Positions 25,060-34,271 of a stretch of DNA of 64,000 nucleotides are shown in pieces; the first letter of the stretch is position 1, and each line of letters starts with the position of its first letter. Both the position numbers and the translations under genes were made by a program. The DNA lies in assembly GCA_964562015.1 (NCBI GenBank), contig CAZLRH010000019.1:4070-68069 (forward strand), in the 5' to 3' direction. The notes under the pieces were generated by a model, which did no database searches, was not told the DNA's origin, and saw nothing but the letters and a program-made list of their open reading frames with translations. The DNA comes from CAZLRH01 sp964562015 (lineage in GTDB: Bacteria; Verrucomicrobiota; Verrucomicrobiia; Opitutales; JABDGR01).

Positions 25060-27330
25060 ATGGTGCTACTGCCTTCGCTTCGCCTTGCTCTTATTCTTCC
25101 GCTGGCCCTTCTGGGTGGGCTCCTGCTCGGAGGCGCACGCGTGCGCGCGGACACCATCTATGTGGTGGATGAAGGCAATAATACCGTGGAACGATACGAT
25201 GCCGACGGAACTTTCCTCGGTGTCTTCGCCACCGCCAACTTGAACCAGCCGAGCGCCCTGGCTTTTTCCAGCGGGGGTAATCTCTTTGTCGCCAATTATG
25301 GCGACAATACGATTCAGCAGTTTGACGGCACGACGGGGAACTATGTCGGCGTCTTCGCCAATACCGGTCCCCTTCCAGTGGCAATAGCCTTTGCTGCCAG
25401 TGGCAATCTGTTTGTGGCGGATATTGCGAAAAACATAACCCAATATGATGGCCAAACCGGCCTCCAGGTTGGCAGCCCATTTCACAACAACTTTTCTTAC
25501 ACTGCGGGTTTGGCGGCGAGTCTGAGCGGCAATGTGTTCGGTGCCGAATTTAGCCAAGCTGTCGTGCTGCAATTGGATGGGGTGAGCGGAGCCTTCGTGG
25601 GCAATTTTGCGGTAACAGGTCTGGCTCAGCCGTTGGCCTTGGCTTTTGCCAGCAGCGGCAATCTTTTCGTCACTAACGGCGATGGCAATATCACCGAATT
25701 CGAAGGAAGTACTGGAAATTTTGTGGGGGTTTTCGCCAATACCGGCTCCGCCAACAATCGCGGCGTGGCGTTTGCAAGTAGCGGCAATCTCTATGTCACC
25801 GATCTCGGGAGCCAAACCGTCAGCCAATATAACGGCACGACCGGCGCTTTCGTGGGGTCTTTTGGTTCTGGCCAGTTGGTATTTCCCTGGGGGATCGCCA
25901 TTCGGAGTTCCGCCCCGCCGAATTTCACCACCCAGCCGGGCAATCAAACCGTGGTGCTGGGCGGTAATGCGACGTTTCTCTCGGCGGCCGATGGTAACGC
26001 CACTTACCAATGGCAACTCAAGCACGGTAGCGGCAATTTTTCGAACCTCACTGATGACAGCACCTACTCCGGCGTCATGACCGCAAACCTGACCGTCACC
26101 AATGCGACGGCCACGATGGATGGCGACCAGCTTCAGGTCATCGCCACCAATGGAGCCGGCTCCAATACGAGTGATGTCGCTTTGCTCACCGTTAATTCCC
26201 CGCCGGCTTTCACCCTGCAACCCGGTAATCAAACGATTCTGGTCGGCGGCAATGCGACTTTCACCTCGGCGGCCGGCGGCAATGCCACCTTCCAGTGGCA
26301 ACTCAAGCATGGCAGCGGCAATTTCGGCAATCTGAGTGAAAGCAGCACTTATGTCGGTGTCACCACGGCCAACCTGACCGTGACCAACACGACCGCCGGT
26401 ATGTCCAGCGACCAATTCCGGGTCGTTGCTTCCAATCTCGGTGGTTCAAACACGAGCAATATCGCCCTCCTCACGGCGAATACCCCGCCGGCCTTCACCA
26501 CGCAGCCGGCCAACGTCACCCTGACTGAGCCGGGCACGGCCACCTTCTCGATCCTCGCTTCCGGCACAGTACCGTTGACTTACCAGTGGCAGGTCAAGCA
26601 TGGCACGGGTGACTTTGCCAACCTCACCAACACCGGCTCTTACGGCGGCACGACTACGGCCAGTCTTACGGTAAGTAACACCTCCGTTGCCATGTCCGGC
26701 GATCAATTCCAGGTCATCGTCACCGGCCCCGGTGGTTCCCGCACTAGCGATGTCGTGATTCTCACGGTGAAAAATGCCATCACCATTCAGACCCAGCCAG
26801 TCGGCGGCGATGCCGTCAAGGACGGTGACTTTACCCTGACGGTCAAGGCCAAGGGTCCTGGCGTGCTGGTTTATCAATGGAAAAAAGATGGCGTTAATCT
26901 CCAGCTCGACCCGGGCCGCATCACCGGGGTCAAGACCGAGGCGTTGACCTTGCACGGAGTGGTGCAAAGCGATGCGGGCAACTACCAGGTAGTCATCACC
27001 AGCGGCAGCAGCACCCTCGCCAGTGCCGTCGTGGTGGTGCGGGTGCGCGCCGCCGTGCGGGTCACCAAGCAGCCCATTGATCTCACCGTCAAATCCGGCC
27101 AGGACGCCTCTTTCAGCGTCACAGTCGCCGGTTCCACGGACTCGCTCACCTATCAATGGCTCAAAAATGGCAAGACCCTCGCGGACAAACCGGGCCACAT
27201 TTCCGGGACCACCACCGCCAAATTGGTCATCTCAGGGGCCAAGGAAGCCGACGGCGCGTTCTACTCCGTGCTGGTGACAAACTCGGTCAGCACGGCCACC
27301 AGCGATAAGGCTCGGCTCATCATCGAGTAA
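25060..27330 (+). CDS. secreted NHL-type beta-propeller protein with five Ig-like domains
   Basis: A 756-residue exported protein. The signal peptide covers about residues 1-30 (LALILPLALLGGLLLGGA). Residues 32-283 hold six NHL/SMP-30-like units of the form ALAFASSGNLFV followed by ITEFEGSTGNFVGVF, predicting a propeller. Five Ig-like domains then span roughly 285-756; the first three share the template QPGNQTVVLGGNATF / YQWQLKHGSGNF / LTVTNATATM. Such proteins usually bind extracellular ligands or form surface adhesins. No PEP-CTERM or other anchor is seen, so it is probably secreted. The ATG at 25060 was chosen to begin at the signal peptide. Confidence 0.85.
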   Translation: MVLLPSLRLALILPLALLGGLLLGGARVRADTIYVVDEGNNTVERYDADGTFLGVFATANLNQPSALAFSSGGNLFVANYGDNTIQQFDGTTGNYVGVFANTGPLPVAIAFAASGNLFVADIAKNITQYDGQTGLQVGSPFHNNFSYTAGLAASLSGNVFGAEFSQAVVLQLDGVSGAFVGNFAVTGLAQPLALAFASSGNLFVTNGDGNITEFEGSTGNFVGVFANTGSANNRGVAFASSGNLYVTDLGSQTVSQYNGTTGAFVGSFGSGQLVFPWGIAIRSSAPPNFTTQPGNQTVVLGGNATFLSAADGNATYQWQLKHGSGNFSNLTDDSTYSGVMTANLTVTNATATMDGDQLQVIATNGAGSNTSDVALLTVNSPPAFTLQPGNQTILVGGNATFTSAAGGNATFQWQLKHGSGNFGNLSESSTYVGVTTANLTVTNTTAGMSSDQFRVVASNLGGSNTSNIALLTANTPPAFTTQPANVTLTEPGTATFSILASGTVPLTYQWQVKHGTGDFANLTNTGSYGGTTTASLTVSNTSVAMSGDQFQVIVTGPGGSRTSDVVILTVKNAITIQTQPVGGDAVKDGDFTLTVKAKGPGVLVYQWKKDGVNLQLDPGRITGVKTEALTLHGVVQSDAGNYQVVITSGSSTLASAVVVVRVRAAVRVTKQPIDLTVKSGQDASFSVTVAGSTDSLTYQWLKNGKTLADKPGHISGTTTAKLVISGAKEADGAFYSVLVTNSVSTATSDKARLIIE

Positions 27331-27547
27331 GGGGCCGGCAGCGGCAGCCGCGCCGAAGGATCGTCCGCGCCAGAACTGCCGCGCTCGCGGTCGTGCGTTC
27401 GTCGGCGCTGCTTTCGGCCAAGAGGCGCGCCAGGCGGATGGAGCGTTCCTGTTCGCGCTGGCCGGCCCTCGCACCGAAGTTTTCTCCCGCGCGTCGCGGC
27501 GCCGCCGGGGCGGGCCCGCGCATGGGTGGATGGAGCAGCGCCTTCAT
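27320..27547 (-). CDS. small hypothetical protein at the end of the phage-like cassette
   Basis: A 75-residue basic, Ala/Arg-rich frame with no recognised domain, predicted helical around QEQERSIRLARLLAESS. GGTAGGT lies just before the ATG. It overlaps the 3' end of the convergent NHL/Ig gene by 11 bp. It may be the last gene of the cassette or a chance frame. Confidence 0.35.
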   Translation of the reverse strand: MKALLHPPMRGPAPAAPRRAGENFGARAGQREQERSIRLARLLAESSADERTTASAAVLARTILRRGCRCRPLTR

Positions 27548-27643
27548 TTACCTACCGTTCTTCGTAAACTTTGTATCCTGCTTCGTTTTGAAATACCGCC
27601 ATGTCCTTTGCCGTTTCTTAAATTTTCAATTTTGAATATTGAA

Positions 27644-28348
27644 TTACTCGCTTACTTCAATCTGCGGATCGCCCATCAAGTATTCCCAGCCGGTTTCCCG
27701 GATCAACAGCGTGCCCGGATCGGGCGTCGCGGGCGTGCCGGCGCCGCCGAGCACCATGTCCACATCCGTGGCCGCAAACGGCCCGATGACAATCGGGTCC
27801 ACGTCCTCCCAATCGCCGATGTCGCCGAAGAAATCCGGCTCGCGCGGGCCGTCCCGCGAGCGGCGGCTCAGCGGCAGGTAAATGGTGTAATTGCGGCCGA
27901 TCATCAGCGCGTGCGCGAACACGCAATAAAACACCTTGCGCTGGATGAACCGGTACTCCGTGCGCGCCTCCTGGATGGTGGACTGCTCTTGCGCGACAAT
28001 GGTGCCGTTATTGGCGGCCGCGCGCGCCAGCGCGTCGCCCTTAGTGTCCTCGTCGCTCAAATCAAAATAGACAAAGGGAACGGTGGTGCCGTCGCCCAAC
28101 CGGCTGCGGGTCGGCGATATTTCGACGCAACTGACGGAAGTGTCCACGTCGCAGATATTCTCCTGCGGCCCCACGGTGATCGCGCCTTTTGCGCCGGCGA
28201 GCTGGTTGCCGAACTGGTCGATGCCGTAGAAGCCCGAATCCGCGCCCGACAAATCCTCGCGCCGGTAAATCGTGGCCGGTTCGTCGGATTCGCCAAACGC
28301 CCGCCAGCCGGCCAGGCCGGCATTGAGTTGAAAACTCTTGAACGCCAT
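27644..28348 (-). CDS. phage-like structural hypothetical protein
   Basis: A 234-residue protein with no transmembrane segment. It contains aromatic/acidic stretches (DFFGDIGDWEDVDPIVIGPF) and ends GWEYLMGDPQIEVSE. No family was recognised; it is assigned to the phage-derived unit by strand and position. The frame stays open upstream to a TTG at 28492, so the start may be further upstream. It is preceded by the tail/baseplate-like gene. Confidence 0.6.
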   Translation of the reverse strand: MAFKSFQLNAGLAGWRAFGESDEPATIYRREDLSGADSGFYGIDQFGNQLAGAKGAITVGPQENICDVDTSVSCVEISPTRSRLGDGTTVPFVYFDLSDEDTKGDALARAAANNGTIVAQEQSTIQEARTEYRFIQRKVFYCVFAHALMIGRNYTIYLPLSRRSRDGPREPDFFGDIGDWEDVDPIVIGPFAATDVDMVLGGAGTPATPDPGTLLIRETGWEYLMGDPQIEVSE

Positions 28349-28510
28349 CTCCGCCCAGGGACACGGGCAGGTGTGCAAATACGTCGAGCCATTGGCCCGC
28401 GTGCAGCAGGTGCTTAATAATTGGGGAACAGAGGGCACGAGAAATTTGGTAAGAAGAATTTTGCCATTGGAAGTCGGAATGCGGCACACCAACTTCTAGC
28501 TGCTGGCTGC

Positions 28511-30247
28511 TCACGGATCATACGTCTCCGAGCAAAGCGCGAGCACTCGTTTCGACACGCCGTCCACGCAGACTTCCAACTCGCGCAGTTGCACCGTCAG
28601 CGCGCGCGACATCGCGCCCGTATCAAGGATAATGGCCCGGTCGGGATTTTCCGGATCGGCAAGTTTCAACCGCTTATAGGCTGCGGGGCCGGCGGTGGTA
28701 TTTTCCAGCCGATGATGCACGCCGTGCTCGATTTCGGCGGTCGCGGTCGGTTTGCCCGTGCCGCGCACCGGCGCGCTCGGGCTCGGTTCGCGCCGGCGAT
28801 TCGCCTTCAGCAAAGTTTCCCAATCGCTCGCGCCCAATTGCCGCGGCGGTCCGAAATGGATGCGCGTCAGACCTTCATCCACATGCTCCTCCACTTCCTG
28901 CACCAGCGCATGCATCGCCGCCCACGCGCTTTGCCCGGCACTCACCTCGAGTCGCGCGCCCAGCCATGGTGTGTCGGCCGCTTCAGGGGCTATCCATTCC
29001 GCCACGCCTTCGTAATGGAGTGTGCCCACGGCCGCCAGCAGACTCGCCGCGAGGCCGGTCGGAGCGATTTCCTCCGGCGTGTAGCTCGCCAGTTGAAAAT
29101 AGGTCATATTGATGGCATCGGTCGCCATCAAACGCACCGCCATCCGGCGGGTGACGGATTCGTTTTCCGTCGCGTAGGAAATATCGGCGCTCACCACATC
29201 CGGCGCCGCCGCGCAACCCATCCAGGGCGCCACTCCGCCGCTGACCAACTCGCGCGGCAGCGTGCCGTCGCGGGCGGGATTCGCCACGGTGATGTCCTCG
29301 ACGGCCAGGCCGCGCAACGCCGGGTGATGGTCGCGCCACCAGGCCGCGCTCGTGGAATCAATGGTGGCGGCTGTCACGTCTTGTTTCACGTAACTCGCAT
29401 GCAACCCGCGCAGCGGCGTCGTCAACACGAGCGCTTTTAAGTCCGTGCCGTCGGCGCCGCTGGGCGCGGCGTCCGTTTCGGTCGTCGACCACTGGAAACC
29501 GTCCTCGACATGGGTTTTCTCGTACTTGATCACGACCGAGGTGCGCACCAAATCATGCCGCGGTGCGATTTCCAGCCGCTGCAAGTCGGGCAGCGCCAGC
29601 GCACGGCTCGCCAGTGCGCCGCGCCGCGCGAGATGCAGCGTCGGTTTGGGCGAGGTCGAGTAATCGAGCCATGTCACGGCGTCCGGCGTCCAGCGCAACA
29701 CCCGGCGCAGCGCCTCTGCACAGCTCAAATCGCGCGCTTCGTCCAGCGGCATTGGCGAATTCAAACTGCATTCGCCCAGTTGCAACGGCGCGCCTGCCGC
29801 AATGGCGTAGTTCACAATCGCCGTCGCCTGGTCGGCGGCGGAAAGTGCCGCGCCGCTGTCCGCCTGGCCCAGCACGACGCGGCCTTTTGCCACGGCGTGC
29901 AGTCCGCTGTGTGCGTCGCCCGGATTGGCCGCCTGCTGCCAGAATTGCTGGTAAACCAGATTCTCCAAGTGCCACCACGGGCCGCTAAACTCGTAATCCT
30001 GTGTCTCGCCCTGCGGAGCACCCGCGACCGGCAGACGCGTCACCACGCCGCGAAACCAGAGTGCGCCGTCGCGCCGCAAAACGATCGCGGACTCCGAGGC
30101 AAACAGGGGCGCGCTCGTCATGTCCGCGCCGTCGTGGCGCACGGTGACGACATCGGCCCGTTGGCTCATCCGTGCCCGGCGTAATCGGCCCAAGCCCCAC
30201 TCCGCGAGGGGCCGCTCCACATTATTATATTCAAGGGTCCACGACAT
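28511..30247 (-). CDS. phage tail/baseplate-hub-like protein
   Basis: A 578-residue soluble protein. The N-terminal 130 residues (MSWTLEYNNVERPLAEWGLG; VVTRLPVAGAPQGETQDYEF; GPWWHLENLVYQQFW) resemble baseplate hub or late-control D-type tail proteins that start with a small barrel domain. The C-terminal part (ALTVQLRELEVCVDGVSKRV) is also typical of tail-associated proteins. The assignment is tentative and rests mostly on cassette context. The next gene upstream is the holin-like protein. Confidence 0.55.
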   Translation of the reverse strand: MSWTLEYNNVERPLAEWGLGRLRRARMSQRADVVTVRHDGADMTSAPLFASESAIVLRRDGALWFRGVVTRLPVAGAPQGETQDYEFSGPWWHLENLVYQQFWQQAANPGDAHSGLHAVAKGRVVLGQADSGAALSAADQATAIVNYAIAAGAPLQLGECSLNSPMPLDEARDLSCAEALRRVLRWTPDAVTWLDYSTSPKPTLHLARRGALASRALALPDLQRLEIAPRHDLVRTSVVIKYEKTHVEDGFQWSTTETDAAPSGADGTDLKALVLTTPLRGLHASYVKQDVTAATIDSTSAAWWRDHHPALRGLAVEDITVANPARDGTLPRELVSGGVAPWMGCAAAPDVVSADISYATENESVTRRMAVRLMATDAINMTYFQLASYTPEEIAPTGLAASLLAAVGTLHYEGVAEWIAPEAADTPWLGARLEVSAGQSAWAAMHALVQEVEEHVDEGLTRIHFGPPRQLGASDWETLLKANRRREPSPSAPVRGTGKPTATAEIEHGVHHRLENTTAGPAAYKRLKLADPENPDRAIILDTGAMSRALTVQLRELEVCVDGVSKRVLALCSETYDP

Positions 30248-30333
30248 GGATGAATGGGTTTCGCCGTCAATCTCGGTGGTCGGTTTTCACTCGCCCGGAA
30301 GGCGCGGAAATGAGGTATGACGAGTGTGCGGGC

Positions 30334-30555
30334 TTACCCGGCCCGTGCGCTATCGCCTGCGGAGTGGGTGCCCGCGGTTGTGGCCGCGTGCGCGCCATGC
30401 GAGGCCACGAGGCCGAGCGCGGCGGTCAAGCCGCCGAGGATTTGCGTCCAGGTGACCTGGTCGCCGAGGCCATGCTGGATGGCGTAGCCCACGCCGATGC
30501 CACCGCCGATTTTCAAGGCGGAGCGCGCGAGGGAGAGGATTTGGGCTTTATTCAT
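30334..30555 (-). CDS. holin-like small membrane protein
   Basis: A 73-residue protein with two hydrophobic stretches (about 14-28, IGGGIGVGYAIQHGLG, and 38-53, ILGGLTAALGLVASHG) and a polar C-terminus, a size and topology common to phage holins. No endolysin is visible nearby, so a lytic role is uncertain. Start MNKAQILSLAR at 30555. Confidence 0.6.
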   Translation of the reverse strand: MNKAQILSLARSALKIGGGIGVGYAIQHGLGDQVTWTQILGGLTAALGLVASHGAHAATTAGTHSAGDSARAG

Positions 30556-30587
30556 GGTTGGTTTTGGGTTGGTGGAATGAGAAAGGA

Positions 30588-30734
30588 TTTTACCGCCGAG
30601 GCCGCGGAGCACGCAGAGGAAAAAAGTGAAGTGTTTTTTTGAATAGAAGGTAACGAAGGAAGGAAGGGCGGGTTTGGTCTCAGCGTTTTTACCGTGAGCT
30701 TGTCGAACGGCTCCGCGTTCTCGGCGGTGAAAAT
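30588..30734. repeat. palindromic intergenic element
   Basis: Terminal arms ATTTTACCGCCGAG (30588-30601) and CTCGGCGGTGAAAAT (30720-30734) are complementary apart from one extra base. The inner words CGCGGAGC / GCTCCGCG extend the pairing. It fills the gap between the fibre gene and the holin-like gene. Confidence 0.8.
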
Positions 30735-30742
30735 TTTTCCCC

Positions 30743-33064
30743 TCACGGATCGAAATTGATATACTTCGTGGTGCCGTTGATGGTGAGCTGGATCGCCGTG
30801 GAATTGGAACCACTGATGGACCAGTTCGTCACCCCGCCGTTGGTGGTAATGTTGCCGCTCGTGGTGATGTTGCCACCCACGGTGAGAGTGTTGCCAGCAG
30901 TCAAATTGCCCGTGAAATTCCCCACGCCGGTGACTTTTAAGCCCGTCGTGGAAATATTCGCCACCTCGTTGGTGTCGCTGAACCAACGATAATAACCCGC
31001 CGTCGAATCCATTTGCACCGTGTACTCTTCACCACCGCCCTTCAAAAAGAGAAAACCTTTGTATGGGTCGATGCCTTTGTAAGAACCGTTTAACTGAATA
31101 CCGTAGTTGGTCAAATTGGCCGAGGTCACACCCATGTTCAAAAACACTCCTCCCGATGAACTGTTAATGGTCAAATTGCTGTGCGGGTATGCGCTGAAAT
31201 TGGGATCGCCGATATAAACCCCGCCGTTGTCGAGGGTCATCAGCGTGTAGCCCTCCTGCGCGAGGTACAGTTTCATCGGCGGGCCATAACGCGAGCCGTC
31301 GTAATTGCTGATCTTGCCGCCATTCGAGGCGAGGAAAACACCATCGGGATAAGTGCCGGGACTGAGATAATTGGCGTAACCCACCGCACCCGCTTGCCCC
31401 GAGTCGTAAGAATTGAACACAATCGCCGAGGCTCCGTTCGGCGCGTCGTTCTGAATTTCCAAAACGTTTTCCTGAATAATTTGGGGCGAATTGGCGTTGC
31501 CCGCGAAAGTGACATTGCTGAGCGTGTTCTCAAAACGGTGCATGGCCGGCCCGCGAAAAATGCCGAGGCCGTTGATGGTGAAATTGGCTTGGATCGGCGT
31601 GTAGTTCGACGGCGCAACGTTGCCGATGAGCCCGGGCGTGTTGCCGCCAATGATGAAATGGCCCGCGCCGTCGCCGTACAAATCCGTGTTCACACTCGTG
31701 GTGGTGCCATTCCAGTACACCAGGCCCGGCATGTTGCCGGAAAAAGTGAGCGTCGCGTTCAAGGTCCGCGTTGAAGTGTTAAACGCCATCCCCGTGCCGA
31801 GCCCGTATAGCTCGACGTTGCCGGTGCTGCCCGCCGCGCGCACGACCACCGTGCCATTCGCGGCCGTCAACCCGCTCGCGCCGATATTGCCGGTGAGCGC
31901 GCCCGCCGGCGCGATCGTGCCCCACGTCTGATTGCCATAAAGCACCGTCGAGGAATTTGCGGTGCCGGAGCCCAGCCGCGCGGTCGCCACGGTGCCGCTC
32001 GTGAGATTGCTCGCGCTCAGGGCGGACAAATCCGGCGCGGGCAGCACGCCCCACGTTTGGTTCCCATACAAAACGGTCGAGGCATTCGCCGTACCCGAAC
32101 CCAGGCGCGCGGTCGGCGTCGTGCCGCTGGTGAGGTTGCCGGCATTGAGCGCCGCGAAACTTCCGAGGGTGTCGAGCACGCCCGCGCCGGACATCGTCAA
32201 ATTCGTGCCGAGCGTGAGCAGTTGGATATTGCCCGTGCTGCCGGCGTAGCGGCCGAGAATGGTCGCGTTCGCCATCGTCAACCCGCTCGCGCCGACGTTG
32301 CCGGTGAGCGCGGGGCCCGTGATATTCGCCACCGTCGCAACTGTAAACGTGCCACTCGGCAGCGTGAGGTTCGCATTGCCGCCGGTGTTCCAGGTCACGC
32401 GGTTGCCGCCGAGGGTCATATTGCCAAAACCCACCGGCGCCGCCGCGCCGGAGAAATCAAAGACCGAGGAGCTATCCGAAGTAAAATTCGCGCCGAAGGC
32501 GGTGATATTGCCCGGCCCCAGTTGCGCTTCGAGGATGGTGGCCTGGTTAATCGTCGCCTCGGCAATCGTGCCGCCGCTGCCCGGAATAAAATTGCTCGCC
32601 ACCCAGCCGGCGGTCGCCGGTTGCGACGGCAGGCCGATGGGATCGGTCGGATTGGCGAAGGTGACATTGGCGTTGAGCAGATCGATGTTGCCATAGCCCT
32701 TGAGCAGACTGCCCGCCGCGAGCGTCAGGTTGCCGCCGCTCACCACATCCAGGTTGCCGCCGCTGCCGATGAGCAAATGCAGGCCGCCCGGCACCGTCGC
32801 ATTGCCCACGAAATTGCCCGACAAGCTCCCGCCGTTGCCGCCGGACAGGCCGATCAGCGTGGCGTGCGTGGCATCGAGTGTGCCATTGAGCGTGAGCACC
32901 TTGCCGCTCGGCAAGGTGACATTCGCCGCCAGCTCGCCGAAGTGCGCGCCGGCCGTCGTATTGGCCATGACCGGCGCGAAAGTGACATTCGGCGCAACGT
33001 AAGCCGCCGGAGCGGAGTTCACCGCGAAGGCGCAAAGAGCGCCAAGGAGAAGGATTTTTTTCAT
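30743..33064 (-). CDS. phage-type tail fibre protein with N-terminal signal peptide
   Basis: A 773-residue protein rich in Gly, Asn, Thr and Ser. Residues 1-20 form a textbook Sec signal (MKKILLLGALCAFAVNSAPA). The shaft contains two tandem copies of a tail-fibre motif (LTSGTTPTARLGSGTA, STVLYGNQTWG) about 43 residues apart, then beta-rich tail-tip-like sequence. PTARLGSGTA/LYGNQTW motifs are frequent in phage and prophage fibres, which normally lack signal peptides. The strand and neighbours place it in the capsid cassette. Its 5' end overlaps a dispersed repeat at 33021-33122. Confidence 0.75.
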   Translation of the reverse strand: MKKILLLGALCAFAVNSAPAAYVAPNVTFAPVMANTTAGAHFGELAANVTLPSGKVLTLNGTLDATHATLIGLSGGNGGSLSGNFVGNATVPGGLHLLIGSGGNLDVVSGGNLTLAAGSLLKGYGNIDLLNANVTFANPTDPIGLPSQPATAGWVASNFIPGSGGTIAEATINQATILEAQLGPGNITAFGANFTSDSSSVFDFSGAAAPVGFGNMTLGGNRVTWNTGGNANLTLPSGTFTVATVANITGPALTGNVGASGLTMANATILGRYAGSTGNIQLLTLGTNLTMSGAGVLDTLGSFAALNAGNLTSGTTPTARLGSGTANASTVLYGNQTWGVLPAPDLSALSASNLTSGTVATARLGSGTANSSTVLYGNQTWGTIAPAGALTGNIGASGLTAANGTVVVRAAGSTGNVELYGLGTGMAFNTSTRTLNATLTFSGNMPGLVYWNGTTTSVNTDLYGDGAGHFIIGGNTPGLIGNVAPSNYTPIQANFTINGLGIFRGPAMHRFENTLSNVTFAGNANSPQIIQENVLEIQNDAPNGASAIVFNSYDSGQAGAVGYANYLSPGTYPDGVFLASNGGKISNYDGSRYGPPMKLYLAQEGYTLMTLDNGGVYIGDPNFSAYPHSNLTINSSSGGVFLNMGVTSANLTNYGIQLNGSYKGIDPYKGFLFLKGGGEEYTVQMDSTAGYYRWFSDTNEVANISTTGLKVTGVGNFTGNLTAGNTLTVGGNITTSGNITTNGGVTNWSISGSNSTAIQLTINGTTKYINFDP

Positions 33065-33122
33065 GGGATGTAAGTAGGAAATTGAGAATGGATGGCTTCG
33101 CGCTCTTTGCGTCTTTGCGGTT
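33021..33122. repeat. dispersed inverted repeat overlapping the fibre signal-peptide codons
   Basis: The left arm (33021-33048, containing CGCGAAGGCGCAAAGAGCGC) and right arm (33095-33122, containing CGCTCTTTGCGTCTTTGCGG) pair over 28 nt with about five mismatches. The left arm lies inside codons 6-15 of the fibre gene. Related single arms occur at 18161-18188, about 50745 and about 63470. Confidence 0.85.
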
Positions 33123-33130
33123 CATCCGCC

Positions 33131-33811
33131 TCACGCCTCGCCCGTGTCCGCCGTCATCAGCGTTGGCACGCCGCCGACCACTTTCACAAACACGTCGTGG
33201 TACAAGTTCGTGTCGGGATTGAACACTTGGATGATGTTGCCCGACTTGAAACGGAAGTTGCCGCCGCTCGGCGCGGTTTGCAGGTACCGCGCATCGGCGA
33301 CCGCCAGCGTCGGGTACGTGTTGATCTCATCCGGCGGGTCGGACGGAAAACCCGCGCCGCTTTCGAGCACCTTGATGGGCCCGGCGCACAGGGTGATGGT
33401 GCGCGGAGTGGTATCCGTCGTCGTCGCGTAGATCGTCAACCAGCGCGCGCCGGCAGCGATGGCCGACTCCGCCGCCGTAAAGGCAATCAGGGCATGTTGT
33501 TTGGAGCCGTCGTCCCAGCTCGCCTGGTCCAGGGAATTGTCCAGGGCGCCCGCGAGCACCGTCTTGGCCATGAGCGCTGCAGTGGACGCCGCCGGTGCGC
33601 TGCCACTTGCTCCGAGCGCCTTGATCTCGACCGTGACCGAGGCGAGATTCGCCACCGATTGCAATTCGCCGTTGTTGAAAACCCCGAGCTCGAATTGCAC
33701 GTCATTGCCCCGCCAAAATTGCGGCGTGGCGCGGCGATTGACTTCGAGCGGGGCGTCGAAGCGCGCGGCATCGCCGGCGAGACGCAAACGGGTGCGGTCA
33801 AGAGTGCTCAT
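33131..33811 (-). CDS. phage structural hypothetical protein
   Basis: A 226-residue protein (MSTLDRTRLRLAGDAARFDA; TPQFWRGNDVQFELGVFNNG). A beta-rich N-terminal domain is followed by a segment ending DARYLQTAPSGGNFRFKSGN, a YLQ-type link often seen at the base of fibres or baseplate upper proteins. It lies directly upstream of the fibre gene and may form its attachment site. No family was named with confidence. Confidence 0.6.
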   Translation of the reverse strand: MSTLDRTRLRLAGDAARFDAPLEVNRRATPQFWRGNDVQFELGVFNNGELQSVANLASVTVEIKALGASGSAPAASTAALMAKTVLAGALDNSLDQASWDDGSKQHALIAFTAAESAIAAGARWLTIYATTTDTTPRTITLCAGPIKVLESGAGFPSDPPDEINTYPTLAVADARYLQTAPSGGNFRFKSGNIIQVFNPDTNLYHDVFVKVVGGVPTLMTADTGEA

Positions 33812-33852
33812 GTGAAAATCGTGTTGGGAAAACGCGGGTTAAAAAAATTGGC

Positions 33853-34263
33853 CTAGGCGGCAGGCGGCTGTTCGGTTACGGCGCCGCCGACGAATTCGTA
33901 ATCCGTGTCCGTCGTCAGGCCGGCCGGCGTGCAACGCACGGTATGCACGGCGGCGTTGGTCAAATGCAGTTCCGCGGCGCCCGGGCCGTCCTCCAGGATG
34001 AAGGTGAGAAATCCTGGAGTGACCGCCAGATCTGCGGCGTGCGTGCAAGCGAACCGCAATGCCGCCTCCAGGCTGTCATGCCGTCGGGCCACCGTAAATT
34101 TCGCCACGGTGCGCGCATTGCCGCGATCAATCGCCCGCACTGCGCCGGAGCGTAAGGCCGTGGCGACTTGCATTTCACGCGTCGTCTCCAAGGCGAACCG
34201 CCGGGGCGATTCGCGCAGCGCCAACCCGCGGGCCAGCTCAAGATTTCCCAGCAAAATTTTCAT
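33853..34263 (-). CDS. phage-like hypothetical protein
   Basis: A 136-residue protein starting MKILLGNLELARGLALRESP. It is a predicted mixed alpha/beta fold with no membrane segment or recognised motif. It follows the 154-residue gene by 8 bp on the same strand, within the cassette. The ATG at 34263 was chosen over a longer upstream frame that overlaps that gene. Confidence 0.6.
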   Translation of the reverse strand: MKILLGNLELARGLALRESPRRFALETTREMQVATALRSGAVRAIDRGNARTVAKFTVARRHDSLEAALRFACTHAADLAVTPGFLTFILEDGPGAAELHLTNAAVHTVRCTPAGLTTDTDYEFVGGAVTEQPPAA

Positions 34264-34271
34264 GGCAAAAT

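Noticed and set aside
32057..33073. Plus-strand frame of 338 codons opposite the fibre gene
   Set aside because: Antisense of the fibre; charged and repetitive in a way that mirrors the fibre codons.
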